A stretch of 64,000 nt of DNA from JAPOUP01 sp965199865 (GTDB lineage: Bacteria > Pseudomonadota > Alphaproteobacteria > Rhodobacterales > Rhodobacteraceae), in the NCBI GenBank assembly GCA_965199865.1, contig CBDATU010000011.1:930001-994000 (forward strand), given 5' to 3'. Made by a program: the position numbers and the translations under genes. The notes beneath the pieces were generated by a model, which was not told the origin of the DNA, did no database searches, and saw nothing but the letters and a program-made list of their open reading frames with translations. Below are positions 56,319 to 64,000 of the stretch, in pieces. Position 1 is the first letter of the stretch. The number at the start of each line of letters is the position of its first letter.

Positions 56319-58934
56319 TCAGTGCAGCACGGCATCCTCGGGTGGATGCTGCTGCGAAGAGGCCATCGTTTCGCCAATGAAGAGCCCTTCCGGTCCAGTC
56401 CTGACTCTCACCGTCTCGCCATCCTTCAGTTCCCCTGCCAGCAGCATCTCAGCAAGATGGTTCTGAAGCGCCCGCTGAATGGTCCGCTTCAGGGGCCTTG
56501 CGCCAAAGACCGGGTCATAGCCCTCGCCGGCCAGCCATTTCCTGGCATCCCTGTCCACGTCCAGCCCGATGTTCCGGCGCGCCAGCCTGCGGCGCAGAAG
56601 TTCAAGCTGGATATCCACAATGCCATCCATATCCGCCCGCGACAGCCGGTCAAAGACGATCGTCTCGTCCAGCCGGTTCAGGAATTCCGGCCGAAAATGC
56701 GACCTCACGGCATCCATCACATCCCGACGCGCCTGGCTTACGTCAGCTCCTTCCGGCAGTCGGCTCAGCGCCTGGCTGCCCAGGTTGGAGGTCAGAACGA
56801 TCAGCGTCTGCCTGAAGCTCACATTATGCCCCTGACCGTCGGTCAGCACTCCGTCGTCCAGAACCTGCAGGAGCACATTGAACACGTCAGGATGCGCCTT
56901 TTCGACCTCGTCGAACAGAACGACCTGATAGGGCCGTCGCCGAACCGCTTCCGTCAGAACACCACCTTCGTCATAGCCGACATATCCCGGCGGCGCCCCG
57001 ATCAGCCGCGCCACCGCGTGACGTTCCATGAATTCCGACATGTCGATGCGCACCATCGCCCTGTCGTCGTCGAAAAGAAACTCCGCCAGCGCCTTGGTAA
57101 GTTCCGTCTTGCCAACCCCCGTGGGTCCGAGAAACAGAAACGATCCGAGCGGCCGGTTTTCGTCCTGCAGCCCTGCCCGCGCCCGCCGGACCGCGTCCGA
57201 CACTGCGGTCACCGCCGCTCGCTGGCCAATCACGCGCCTGCCCAGTTCCCTTTCCATATGAAGCAGTTTGCCACGCTCACCCTCGAGCATCTTCGCGGTC
57301 GGAATTCCCGTCCATCGCTCAACGACCTGTGCGATCTGATCGGGCCGAACCGCTTCCCCGACCATCAGGTGACCCTGAATATCCTCGACTTCGGTCAACT
57401 GCTTCGCGATCTGCGGAATGATGCCATAACTGAGCTCACCAGCTCTCGCGAGATCTCCCTCACGTTTGGCGGCTTCCAGCTCCGCCCGCGCCTGGTCAAG
57501 CCGTTCCTTCAGTCTGCGCGCCGATTCCAGCCTGTCACGCTCGGTCTGCCATCGCGTCGTCAGTTCCGATGACCGCTGCTGAAGTTCCGAAACCTCCCTT
57601 TCAAGCTTTACCAGCCGTTCGCGGGAGGCCGCATCGTCCTCCTTTTTCAGCGCTTCCGCCTCGATCTGCTTCTGAAGGATCTCGCGATCCAGCGCATCAA
57701 GCTCCTCTGGCTTGGAATCCACTTCCATCCTCAAACGGCTTGCCGCTTCATCGACCAGATCAATGGCCTTGTCCGGCAGAAACCTGTCGGTGATGTAACG
57801 ATTGCTGAGCGTCGCGGCTGACACCAGGGCGGCATCCGAAATCCGTACGCCATGATGCAGCTCATATTTCTCCTTTATGCCGCGCAGAATGGACACCGTG
57901 TCCTCGACGGTCGGCTCTTCCACCAGCAGTGGCTGGAACCTACGGGCAAGCGCCGCGTCCTTCTCCACATACCTGCGGTATTCGTCGAGCGTCGTGGCCC
58001 CAATGCAATGCAGTTCGCCTCGCGCAAGTGCGGGTTTGATCAGATTGGCGGCATCCATCGCACCATCGGATTTACCCGCGCCGACAAGCGTATGCATCTC
58101 GTCGATGAACAGGATGATCTCGCCCGCCGCCGCCTGGGTCTCCTTCAGGACCGCCTTTAGCCGTTCCTCGAATTCGCCACGGTATTTCGCGCCGGCGATC
58201 AGCGCGCCCATGTCAATCGCCATGAGCTTCTTGTTCCTCAGGCTCTCAGGAACATCACCATTGACGATTCGTATCGCCATGCCTTCCGCGACCGCGGTCT
58301 TTCCGACGCCGGGATCGCCAATCAGCACCGGGTTGTTTTTGGTTCGTCGGCTCAGGACCTGCATCGAGCGGCGGATTTCCTCATCACGGCCGACGATGGG
58401 GTCTATCTTTCCCTGGGCCGCGGCCGCCGTCAGGTCATGCGCGAACTTTGCCAGCGCATCGTAGTTCTCCTCAGCTGATGCACTATCCGCGGTACGTCCC
58501 TTGCGGATGTCATTGATCGCCGAATTCAGCGTCATCGCAGTGACGGCTCCAGCTTCCAGTGCCTCCTTCGCCCTTGACTTCACGACCGCTAGCGCCGTCA
58601 GGATCCGTTCAGCGGGAACGAAATCATCCCCGGCTTTGGTTGCCAGCTTCTCCGCTTCGTCGAGCACTTTCACGAACTGTCTGTCCATGAACAGCTGGCC
58701 TGTGTTTCCAGTCACCTTCGGCAACCTGGACACGGCCAGATCCGCAGCTTCGACCACCCGCTCAGGCGAGCCACCCGCCCGCCTTATCAGGTTCGAGGCA
58801 AATCCCTCACCATCGTCCATGAGGGTCTTCAGCAGATGTTCGGGTACGAGGTTCTGGTTATCTTCGCGTTGCGCCAAAGTCTGGGCGGCCTGCAGATAAC
58901 CACGCGACCGTTCGGTAAATTTCTCCAGATTCAT
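56319..58934 (-). CDS. clpB: ClpB disaggregase
   Basis: An 871-residue Hsp100 chaperone that extracts proteins from aggregates with DnaK. Domains in order are the N-terminal repeat domain (MNLEKFTERSRGYLQAAQTL onward), the first AAA+ module with Walker A GDPGVGKTAVAEG at about residue 205, the long coiled-coil middle domain around 410-520 (LEREVSELQQRSSELTTRWQ), and the second AAA+ module with GPTGVGKTELTKAL at about residue 607. The C-terminal domain ends with GPEGLFIGE. The start has GGGAG at good spacing. It is heat-shock induced in relatives; no clear sigma-32 promoter was identified. Confidence 0.97.
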   Translation of the reverse strand: MNLEKFTERSRGYLQAAQTLAQREDNQNLVPEHLLKTLMDDGEGFASNLIRRAGGSPERVVEAADLAVSRLPKVTGNTGQLFMDRQFVKVLDEAEKLATKAGDDFVPAERILTALAVVKSRAKEALEAGAVTAMTLNSAINDIRKGRTADSASAEENYDALAKFAHDLTAAAAQGKIDPIVGRDEEIRRSMQVLSRRTKNNPVLIGDPGVGKTAVAEGMAIRIVNGDVPESLRNKKLMAIDMGALIAGAKYRGEFEERLKAVLKETQAAAGEIILFIDEMHTLVGAGKSDGAMDAANLIKPALARGELHCIGATTLDEYRRYVEKDAALARRFQPLLVEEPTVEDTVSILRGIKEKYELHHGVRISDAALVSAATLSNRYITDRFLPDKAIDLVDEAASRLRMEVDSKPEELDALDREILQKQIEAEALKKEDDAASRERLVKLEREVSELQQRSSELTTRWQTERDRLESARRLKERLDQARAELEAAKREGDLARAGELSYGIIPQIAKQLTEVEDIQGHLMVGEAVRPDQIAQVVERWTGIPTAKMLEGERGKLLHMERELGRRVIGQRAAVTAVSDAVRRARAGLQDENRPLGSFLFLGPTGVGKTELTKALAEFLFDDDRAMVRIDMSEFMERHAVARLIGAPPGYVGYDEGGVLTEAVRRRPYQVVLFDEVEKAHPDVFNVLLQVLDDGVLTDGQGHNVSFRQTLIVLTSNLGSQALSRLPEGADVSQARRDVMDAVRSHFRPEFLNRLDETIVFDRLSRADMDGIVDIQLELLRRRLARRNIGLDVDRDARKWLAGEGYDPVFGARPLKRTIQRALQNHLAEMLLAGELKDGETVRVRTGPEGLFIGETMASSQQHPPEDAVLH

Positions 58935-59176
58935 GGGTATCTCCCTTGTTCAAGCGCCGTGGTGAGAGCACCCGCCTTCGGCATGCTCGCCACGACCTTG
59001 AAATGAACTTGGAAATCGTCCAGAAAGAGTTCAACCCGTTCGGCACAAATGGCCGCACTTTCCACGGCAGTTACCCGTTACCGCCGGGAACGGAGCTGGC
59101 TGTGCATCCGGACGGGCTGGCGTTGGACAGGTGCCTGCCTGCAAGAAACAGCTGAACGGCCGCAAGGATTCTGGAA

Positions 59177-59878
59177 TTGAGCATTGCCGATGAACGACTG
59201 ATTGTCGCACTTGACCTTCCGGAAGCTTCCAGCGGGCGTGAACTGGCCTGCCAGCTCGGTGACACCGTCTCCTTCTACAAGATCGGTCTCGGAATGCTGG
59301 CCGATGGCGGTCTGGATCTGCTAAGCGAGCTGAAGAACGACCACGGGAAGCGTGTTTTCCTTGACCTGAAACTGTTCGACATCGCCGCCACGATCAGGGC
59401 GGCAGTACGGGCAATCGCACGAATTGACGCTGACTTTCTGACGGTGCACGGCGACCCCCACATCGTAAGCGCCGCACGGGAAGGTGCGGGGGAGTCGGAT
59501 CTGAAGATCATCGGCGTGACGGTTCTAACATCCCTCGACCGCTCGGATCTCGACGCATCGATGATTGTCAAGGGCACGGAATCCAGAATTGTTGTCGAAC
59601 GCGCCGCGCGAGCGTTCGAGGCTGGTGCTGACGGCGTGATCTGTTCGCCACTCGAAGCGGCAGAGGTCCGCGCCCTACCCGAATCCCGAGGGCGACTGAT
59701 CGTGACGCCAGGTGTGCGCCCCTCAGGCGCCGACCCCGGCGACCAGAAACGGATCGCAACTCCCGCGGGCGCAATCGCGGCAGGCGCGGACCACATCGTG
59801 GTCGGGCGCCCGATCTGGAAATCCGCCGATCCCAGAGCCGCCGCCGCCGCGATTCTCTCCGAACTCGCGGGCGTATAG
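59177..59878 (+). CDS. pyrF: Orotidine 5'-phosphate decarboxylase
   Basis: A 233-residue enzyme for the last step of UMP synthesis. The catalytic Asp-Lys-Asp array is in VFLDLKLFDIAATIRAA; other conserved parts are LIVALDLPEAS, FYKIGLGML, DFLTVHGDP and IVTPGVRPSGADPGDQKRIA with IVVGRPIWKSADP. The frame starts with TTG at 59177, 7 bases after AAGGA, and no in-frame ATG lies upstream before the stop or close downstream, so a TTG start is likely. It is divergent from clpB. Confidence 0.95.
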   Translation: MSIADERLIVALDLPEASSGRELACQLGDTVSFYKIGLGMLADGGLDLLSELKNDHGKRVFLDLKLFDIAATIRAAVRAIARIDADFLTVHGDPHIVSAAREGAGESDLKIIGVTVLTSLDRSDLDASMIVKGTESRIVVERAARAFEAGADGVICSPLEAAEVRALPESRGRLIVTPGVRPSGADPGDQKRIATPAGAIAAGADHIVVGRPIWKSADPRAAAAAILSELAGV

Positions 59879-59950
59879 TGGCTGGTTCATGGCGCCCCCC
59901 TGATGGGGTCTGCCATCTGAAATGGACAATGGCGAGCTAAAGCCTTGCCG

Positions 59951-60880
59951 CTAACGGTTCCCCGCTGAAAGCAGCTTCTCGATTTCCTCACGCGCAGGCA
60001 TTGCCGGAGCGGTGCCAAGCCGCGTCACTGAAATCGCCGCCGCGGCACATCCGAAGCGCACGGCTTCGACTGGATCCACACCACGCGCCAATGCAGAAGC
60101 GAACGCACCATTGAAAGCGTCGCCCGCGCCTGTCGTCTCCAGCACTGGGCCAGCGTCAACTGCGGGCACATGTACGGACTGCGTAGCGTCATGATAGAGA
60201 GCGCCCTTTTCGCCCAGCGTGATGATGGCTGCACTCACTCCGAGGGCGAGCAGCAGCTCTGCCGCCTCACGAGCCTCTTCCACTGTCGAAACCGGCAACC
60301 CGATGATGCCCTCGGCCTCGGTCTCATTAGGGGTCACAAAGTCACAGAGCGCGAGCATTCCATCCGCCAGATCGACAGCCGGTGCGGGGTTGAGAATCGT
60401 TGTTGCTCCACCCGCTCTTGCGATCTCCAGCGCCCGTGCCGCAGCGTCCATCGGCTGCTCAAGCTGGGTCATGAACACTTCAGCACTGCCGATCAGGCCT
60501 GCGCGGCCGTCAATGTATTCAGGCGTGATCGTTCTTGCGACACCAGGGCAGACGATGATTGCGTTCTCACCGCTACTTTCCCCGACATAGATGCAGGCCG
60601 CACCTGTATAGCCATCCTCATGCTGCGTGACCTGCGGAACCACACCTGCGCGTTCCCAGGCCCTGAACGCAAGGTCGGCGAACGGGTCGACCCCGAGCTT
60701 GGTGATGAAATGCGCGTTACCGCCTGCCAATGCGCAGGCGACAGCCTGGTTGGATCCCTTGCCGCCGGGACCAAGCACAAAGGATCTGCCCAGGACAGTC
60801 TCTCCCATCTTCGGCAGGCGATCAGCGCGGTAGGTCGTATCGGCAACGAAAACACCCAGAATCACGATCTTGCCGTTCAT
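59951..60880 (-). CDS. rbsK: Ribokinase-family sugar kinase
   Basis: A 309-residue PfkB-family kinase. The start at 60880 gives MNGKIVILGVFVADTTYRAD. The N-terminal substrate motif GGKGSNQAVACALAGG and the C-terminal anion-hole/catalytic motif ETTGAGDAFNGAFASAL, with the base Asp in GAGD, are intact. Ribokinases phosphorylate D-ribose at O5; related sugars are possible. It follows the RbsD/FucU gene by one base, so the two probably act on the same sugar. Confidence 0.88.
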   Translation of the reverse strand: MNGKIVILGVFVADTTYRADRLPKMGETVLGRSFVLGPGGKGSNQAVACALAGGNAHFITKLGVDPFADLAFRAWERAGVVPQVTQHEDGYTGAACIYVGESSGENAIIVCPGVARTITPEYIDGRAGLIGSAEVFMTQLEQPMDAAARALEIARAGGATTILNPAPAVDLADGMLALCDFVTPNETEAEGIIGLPVSTVEEAREAAELLLALGVSAAIITLGEKGALYHDATQSVHVPAVDAGPVLETTGAGDAFNGAFASALARGVDPVEAVRFGCAAAAISVTRLGTAPAMPAREEIEKLLSAGNR

Positions 60881-60881
60881 G

Positions 60882-61334
60882 TCAGTCCTCCGGCCCAATG
60901 ACACCCTTGCGAAACATGAAACATCCGTAGAACCGTCGCTCGCCGGTCTGGATCACTGCGTAGGAACGCTTCGCCAGATCATAGAACTCGAACCGTTCGA
61001 TACCGACCAGAGGGCGATGTGCACCCTCCTCGGCGTCAATCACAGCCTGAACTTCCGCCTGTACCGGCGGCACGGCACCGGGATCATCCACGATCTCCAT
61101 TCTTCCGGCGAAATCGTCGACGAATGTGTCAAGCGGCAGGACTGACAGTACCGCCTCCACCGCTTCAGCGGCGGTCAGGTTCTCCATTCTGAGCAACTCG
61201 CCCAGCACGGTATCTCGGGCGACTGATCCTGATGGGAAATTGGTATCCGCAACGATTACGGTGTCGCCATGGCCCATATCACGCAACGCGTAGAGTACGT
61301 CCGCGTTCAGCCGCGGATCAATTCCTTTCAGCAT
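60882..61334 (-). CDS. RbsD/FucU family sugar mutarotase
   Basis: A 150-residue protein of the RbsD/FucU fold, which interconverts pyranose and furanose or anomeric forms of free sugars. The opening MLKGIDPRLNADVLYALRDM, the catalytic-site GHGDTVIVADTNFPS, and the closing FEFYDLAKRSYAVIQTGERR with YGCFMFRKGV fit the FucU branch better than RbsD. Coupling to the ribokinase suggests it prepares that enzyme's substrate. Which sugar (ribose, fucose or another) cannot be decided. It is complete. Confidence 0.85.
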   Translation of the reverse strand: MLKGIDPRLNADVLYALRDMGHGDTVIVADTNFPSGSVARDTVLGELLRMENLTAAEAVEAVLSVLPLDTFVDDFAGRMEIVDDPGAVPPVQAEVQAVIDAEEGAHRPLVGIERFEFYDLAKRSYAVIQTGERRFYGCFMFRKGVIGPED

Positions 61335-61345
61335 GCTTTCCCTCC

Positions 61346-61996
61346 CTAGCTGTCCACATTGAACAGGTTTTCGACCGCTTCCGCCATGGCGGCACCCACC
61401 GCTGCCTGTCCCTCGGAAGTCAGGTGGATGCCATCGACCGGATCCACCTCTACCACGCAGCCCAGATCAATGAACGCCACTTCCTGCCGTCTGGCCACCT
61501 CGGCCAATAGCGGTGGCAGAGCGCGCGACTTCGCGGCACCGCCCACGAACATGTCCCCCAGAAATCCCACTTCCTCAATCGGTGCCGGTGCCGAAAGCAG
61601 CACCCGCGGTGGCGCAAGGTCCGGGCCTGCACCCGAAGTCCTGATCACGGTTACCAGACGCTCAAGCCCAAGGGCGATATCACTCGCGGGCACCGAAAAT
61701 CTCGCCTTGAGATCATTGGTTCCGAGCGCAACGATCACCAGATCGACCGGCCGGTGTGTTTCAAGCAATGCGGGCAGCACCCGCAGACCGTTCCTGTGCT
61801 CGCCTTCCACGGGGTCGTCAAAGACGGAATTGCGCCCCGGCTGGCCCTCGGCGATCACCTCCCAGCCTGCCCCAAGAATTCTGGCCATGACGTTAGGCCA
61901 GCGCCCTGCCCTTTCGAACCGTTTCGATTCGCCAATCCAACTCATCGCTGGACTACCGTGAGTGTTGCTGTCACCGAAGCAAAGGACCGTCCGCAT
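61346..61996 (-). CDS. SGNH/GDSL hydrolase
   Basis: A 216-residue esterase/lipase-like enzyme. Block I is CFGDSNTHG (catalytic Ser), block II contains EGQPGRNSVFDD, block III VIVALGTNDLKARF, and block V VDGIHLTSEGQ with the catalytic Asp and His. The start at 61996 (MRTVLCFGDSNTHG) is preferred to an upstream in-frame start. No signal peptide, so cytosolic. It precedes the FucU-like and ribokinase genes with an 11-base gap, which suggests that it releases an acyl or similar group from the sugar they process. Confidence 0.88.
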   Translation of the reverse strand: MRTVLCFGDSNTHGSPAMSWIGESKRFERAGRWPNVMARILGAGWEVIAEGQPGRNSVFDDPVEGEHRNGLRVLPALLETHRPVDLVIVALGTNDLKARFSVPASDIALGLERLVTVIRTSGAGPDLAPPRVLLSAPAPIEEVGFLGDMFVGGAAKSRALPPLLAEVARRQEVAFIDLGCVVEVDPVDGIHLTSEGQAAVGAAMAEAVENLFNVDS

Positions 61997-62584
61997 CTCA
62001 CTCACTCCCAAATTTTCCGGGAATCATATACCATTGAGTGGAAAGTGGCAGGCCCGGATCCGCGGCTTCCCTCGCCCATGGATACGGAAAGCGCCCCATC
62101 CATCACCGCATATGGAATCCTGAACCTGCTGGACGTAAGCCCGGCCGTCCAGCCTGAAGGTACTGCAATTGATGCCGCCGGTTCCACCATCATTGGAAGA
62201 GCTTCCACCTTTCAGAAACGGAAGAGCGGGCGCGCCCGCGACTTGTTCCGCCGATGGTCCGGAAGCTCCAGCGCAGCTCACGAAGCCCTCCAGGCCCGCA
62301 GATTTCAATCCTGGACATCTCTCGGTTTCCTCGCTGATCCACGCAAGACCTAACCGGACGACGCCGGTCTGTCCATCGCTGGCGTTCTGGCATATCCGTC
62401 CGCGGAACCGTTAACGACTCCTGGTGGAGATTCAGGAAACGCCCATGGATGCCCGAGCCGCATCAGAGACTGTCCACCAGGCTGGAGCGCTAACGGAACC
62501 GCGAGACGATGCGGTATCAATTGACACGGAACGAACCACGTTGCATCCCTTTCGAAAACCAAACCAAATTGTTCAGGCAACGAG
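61997..62584. other. Intergenic region without a supported gene
   Basis: About 590 bases between divergent transcription units. Open frames up to 199 codons overlap on both strands but lack codon usage or family features of real proteins. Promoters for the SGNH hydrolase operon and for the secreted protein at 62585 should lie here. Confidence 0.4.
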
Positions 62585-63010
62585 ATGCGGTTAGGGTATA
62601 TTGAGTTGGCATTGGCCTGTGTGGTCTGTTCATTACCTGCGACAGCTCCCGCAACCACACTCACATATGAGTGCGAGATTCGGGAAAGAGGTAACAGCGG
62701 ATGGATTCCCAGCGAACTCACGATCGTCCATGACACTGAACAGGACACGGCCCTGATCTGGGATCCTGTCGTCCTGCTATTCAATGAGGGGCAACCGCTG
62801 GAAGGCAGGGTGGATATCGAGAACGCGCGACGCATAACATTTGCGTGGTCGGTAAAGGAGGCCAGAAGCGATACCGGCCAGTATGTGAGCGCGATGAATT
62901 ACCGTGCGACACTTCTGAAGGAGCGGGAGGCAATTCGGATCTTCGCCATTCCCCTGGGCTATTCCAACAATTTCAATGGCGACGGCACATGTTCCCTTAA
63001 AGTCGCATAG
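62585..63010 (+). CDS. Small secreted protein of unknown function
   Basis: A 141-residue protein with a signal peptide (IELALACVVCSLPATAPATT). The mature part begins LTYECEIRERGNSGWIPSEL and alternates short beta-like stretches (SELTIVHDTEQDTALIWDPV). Cys pairs at CEI and near the C-terminus (DGTCSLKV) may form a disulfide bridge. No family is recognised. It is a likely periplasmic protein, transcribed rightward alone. Confidence 0.6.
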   Translation: MRLGYIELALACVVCSLPATAPATTLTYECEIRERGNSGWIPSELTIVHDTEQDTALIWDPVVLLFNEGQPLEGRVDIENARRITFAWSVKEARSDTGQYVSAMNYRATLLKEREAIRIFAIPLGYSNNFNGDGTCSLKVA

Positions 63011-63187
63011 GGGTTGTCGCGTAGCTCCGGGACCAGAGCCGCCGATTACGTCAATCATGCCTTCCTGCGCCTCCGGTTCCCATCACGGATCCTCCGTCCG
63101 GCCAGTTTCGGAAACACGGTCCCGGCGCATATTTGCCGCGGAAAGTCGGACAGGAACGAAGCATTTGTCGCAAACAGGCAAGAACCA

Positions 63188-63997
63188 GTGATCCCTGATT
63201 CGAATCCTCATTCATGGACAGTTCCGGAGAGTTTCGTGGAAATCGCCAAGCTACATCCTCACCCCAACATGGAATACTGGCAGGAACGCGTTGACCTCGC
63301 GGCAGCCTTCAGGTGGACAGAACGGCTAAACCTGCATGAAGCGGTTTCCAATCACTTTTCCCTAGCCGTGAATGAGGACGGCACGCGATTCCTGATGAAT
63401 CCCAATCAGGTGCATTTCAGCAGGATAAAGGCATCCGACATGCTTCTTCTGGATGCCAATGATCCTGATACGCTTTCCGGACCCAACGCCCCGGACGCCA
63501 CAGCCTGGGGTCTGCATGGTGCGATTCACCGTCGCTGCCCTCACGCACGATGCGCGATGCATGTGCATTCAGTCCACGCGACGGTCCTTGCCTCGCTTGC
63601 GGACAGCAGCCTGCCACCGATCGACCAGAACACGGCGATATTCTTTAACCGCTACGTGATCGACGAATGCTATGGTGGGCTGGCGTTTGAGGAAGAGGGT
63701 GAGCGCTGCGCACAGCTGTTCGGCGATCCAAAGAAGAAAGTGATGATCATGGGTAACCATGGCATCATGGTGATTGGAGACAGTGTGGCCGATGCATTCA
63801 ACCGAATGTATTTCTTCGAACGTGCCGCCGAAACCTACATCCGGGCCCTGCAGACGGGCCAGGCCCTGCGGGTGCTCAGCGATGAGGTCGCAGAAAAGAC
63901 CGCCAGCGAAATCGAGCGCTACGACGATCAGGCGCACCGCCACCTGAGTGAACTGAAGGCGATTCTGGATGAGGAGGGGAACAGCTATGCCCAGTGA
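63188..63997 (+). CDS. Class II aldolase/adducin family protein
   Basis: A 269-residue protein of the class II aldolase fold. The zinc-binding His residues are in CAMHVHSVHATVL and near MIMGNHGIMVIGDSV; an early NHFSLAVNEDGTRFLMNPN and the mid Glu region complete the family pattern. The GTG at 63188 is chosen with AGGCAAG upstream; the frame is open back to 63014, and an internal ATG at 63269 is less likely since it would cut the N-terminus. Substrates in the family range from sugar phosphates to other hydroxy-carbonyl compounds. The next gene overlaps its end. Confidence 0.82.
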   Translation: MIPDSNPHSWTVPESFVEIAKLHPHPNMEYWQERVDLAAAFRWTERLNLHEAVSNHFSLAVNEDGTRFLMNPNQVHFSRIKASDMLLLDANDPDTLSGPNAPDATAWGLHGAIHRRCPHARCAMHVHSVHATVLASLADSSLPPIDQNTAIFFNRYVIDECYGGLAFEEEGERCAQLFGDPKKKVMIMGNHGIMVIGDSVADAFNRMYFFERAAETYIRALQTGQALRVLSDEVAEKTASEIERYDDQAHRHLSELKAILDEEGNSYAQ

Positions 63998-64000
63998 CTT
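63987..64000 (+). CDS. Start of a further gene, cut by the window edge
   Basis: An ATG at 63987 overlaps the last codons of the aldolase gene in another frame, 12-20 bases after GGAGGGGA. Only four codons are visible, so the product is unknown; the arrangement suggests a co-transcribed partner of the aldolase. Confidence 0.4.

Noticed and set aside
56322..57572. 416-codon plus-strand frame opposite clpB
   Set aside because: Shadow of clpB, whose domains are all in the minus frame.

Overview
The window is GC-rich DNA from an alphaproteobacterium. The evidence is an rRNA operon ordered 16S, tRNA-Ile, tRNA-Ala, 23S, 5S, tRNA-fMet, a 16S gene of about 1.47 kb, and typical alphaproteobacterial proteins (DUF2125, the DUF4175/TIGR02302 protein beside lysA, a TRAP transporter). 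The genome looks littered with mobile DNA and partly decaying. Fragments or copies of IS4, IS5, IS21, IS1380, IS1595, ISAs1 and ISNCY transposases are present, and several ordinary genes carry frameshifts.

Layout. 1-560: IS5-type transposase remnant. 0.87-2.2 kb: DUF3237 protein and amidohydrolase, co-transcribed leftward. 2.37-4.80 kb: intact IS4-family element (copy 1). 4.9-16.7 kb: a long rightward run of genes for uptake and breakdown of cyclic amino acids (enolase-superfamily dehydratase, DadA-like oxidoreductase, DctPQM TRAP transporter, BASS-like carrier, 5-oxoprolinase PxpB-PxpC-PxpA), then a quinone oxidoreductase, an SDR and accA. 16.73-19.17 kb: IS copy 2 (frameshifted). 19.2-25.1 kb: IS1595 and ISAs1 remnants around a DUF1800-DUF1501-secreted protein operon and a broken DUF1640-like gene. 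25.9-27.4 kb: DUF2125. 27.6-30.0 kb: IS copy 3, inserted into an IS21 remnant. 30.4-36.3 kb: plsC, a zinc-ribbon membrane protein, the DUF4175 protein and lysA. 36.7-38.3 kb: a winged-helix protein and a Fic protein behind clusters of palindromic TGCG sites.

38.43-48.79 kb is bounded by a 46-bp repeat of the 3' half of tRNA-fMet and looks like a defence island. It holds an intact pair of overlapping ATPase genes (the second with near-identical 43-residue TPR repeats), an intact CcdA/CcdB toxin-antitoxin pair, and wrecks of a type I restriction-modification system (hsdM, hsdS) and an Mrr-type nuclease, interspersed with IS1380, IS21 and ISNCY remnants. No integrase is visible.

48.7-54.4 kb: the rRNA operon, transcribed leftward, with promoter and terminator. 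54.5-64 kb: housekeeping genes msrQ, msrP, clpB and pyrF; a ribokinase, RbsD/FucU and SGNH hydrolase cluster; a secreted protein of unknown function; and a class II aldolase.

The most interesting signals are two. First, the three IS elements encode a DruA (DUF4338) domain joined to a Tn5-like IS4 transposase, and each is flanked by a perfect 8-bp target duplication of the form NNCTAGNN. Second, the two-ATPase/TPR gene pair on the island is intact among decayed neighbours and is a candidate undescribed defence system.
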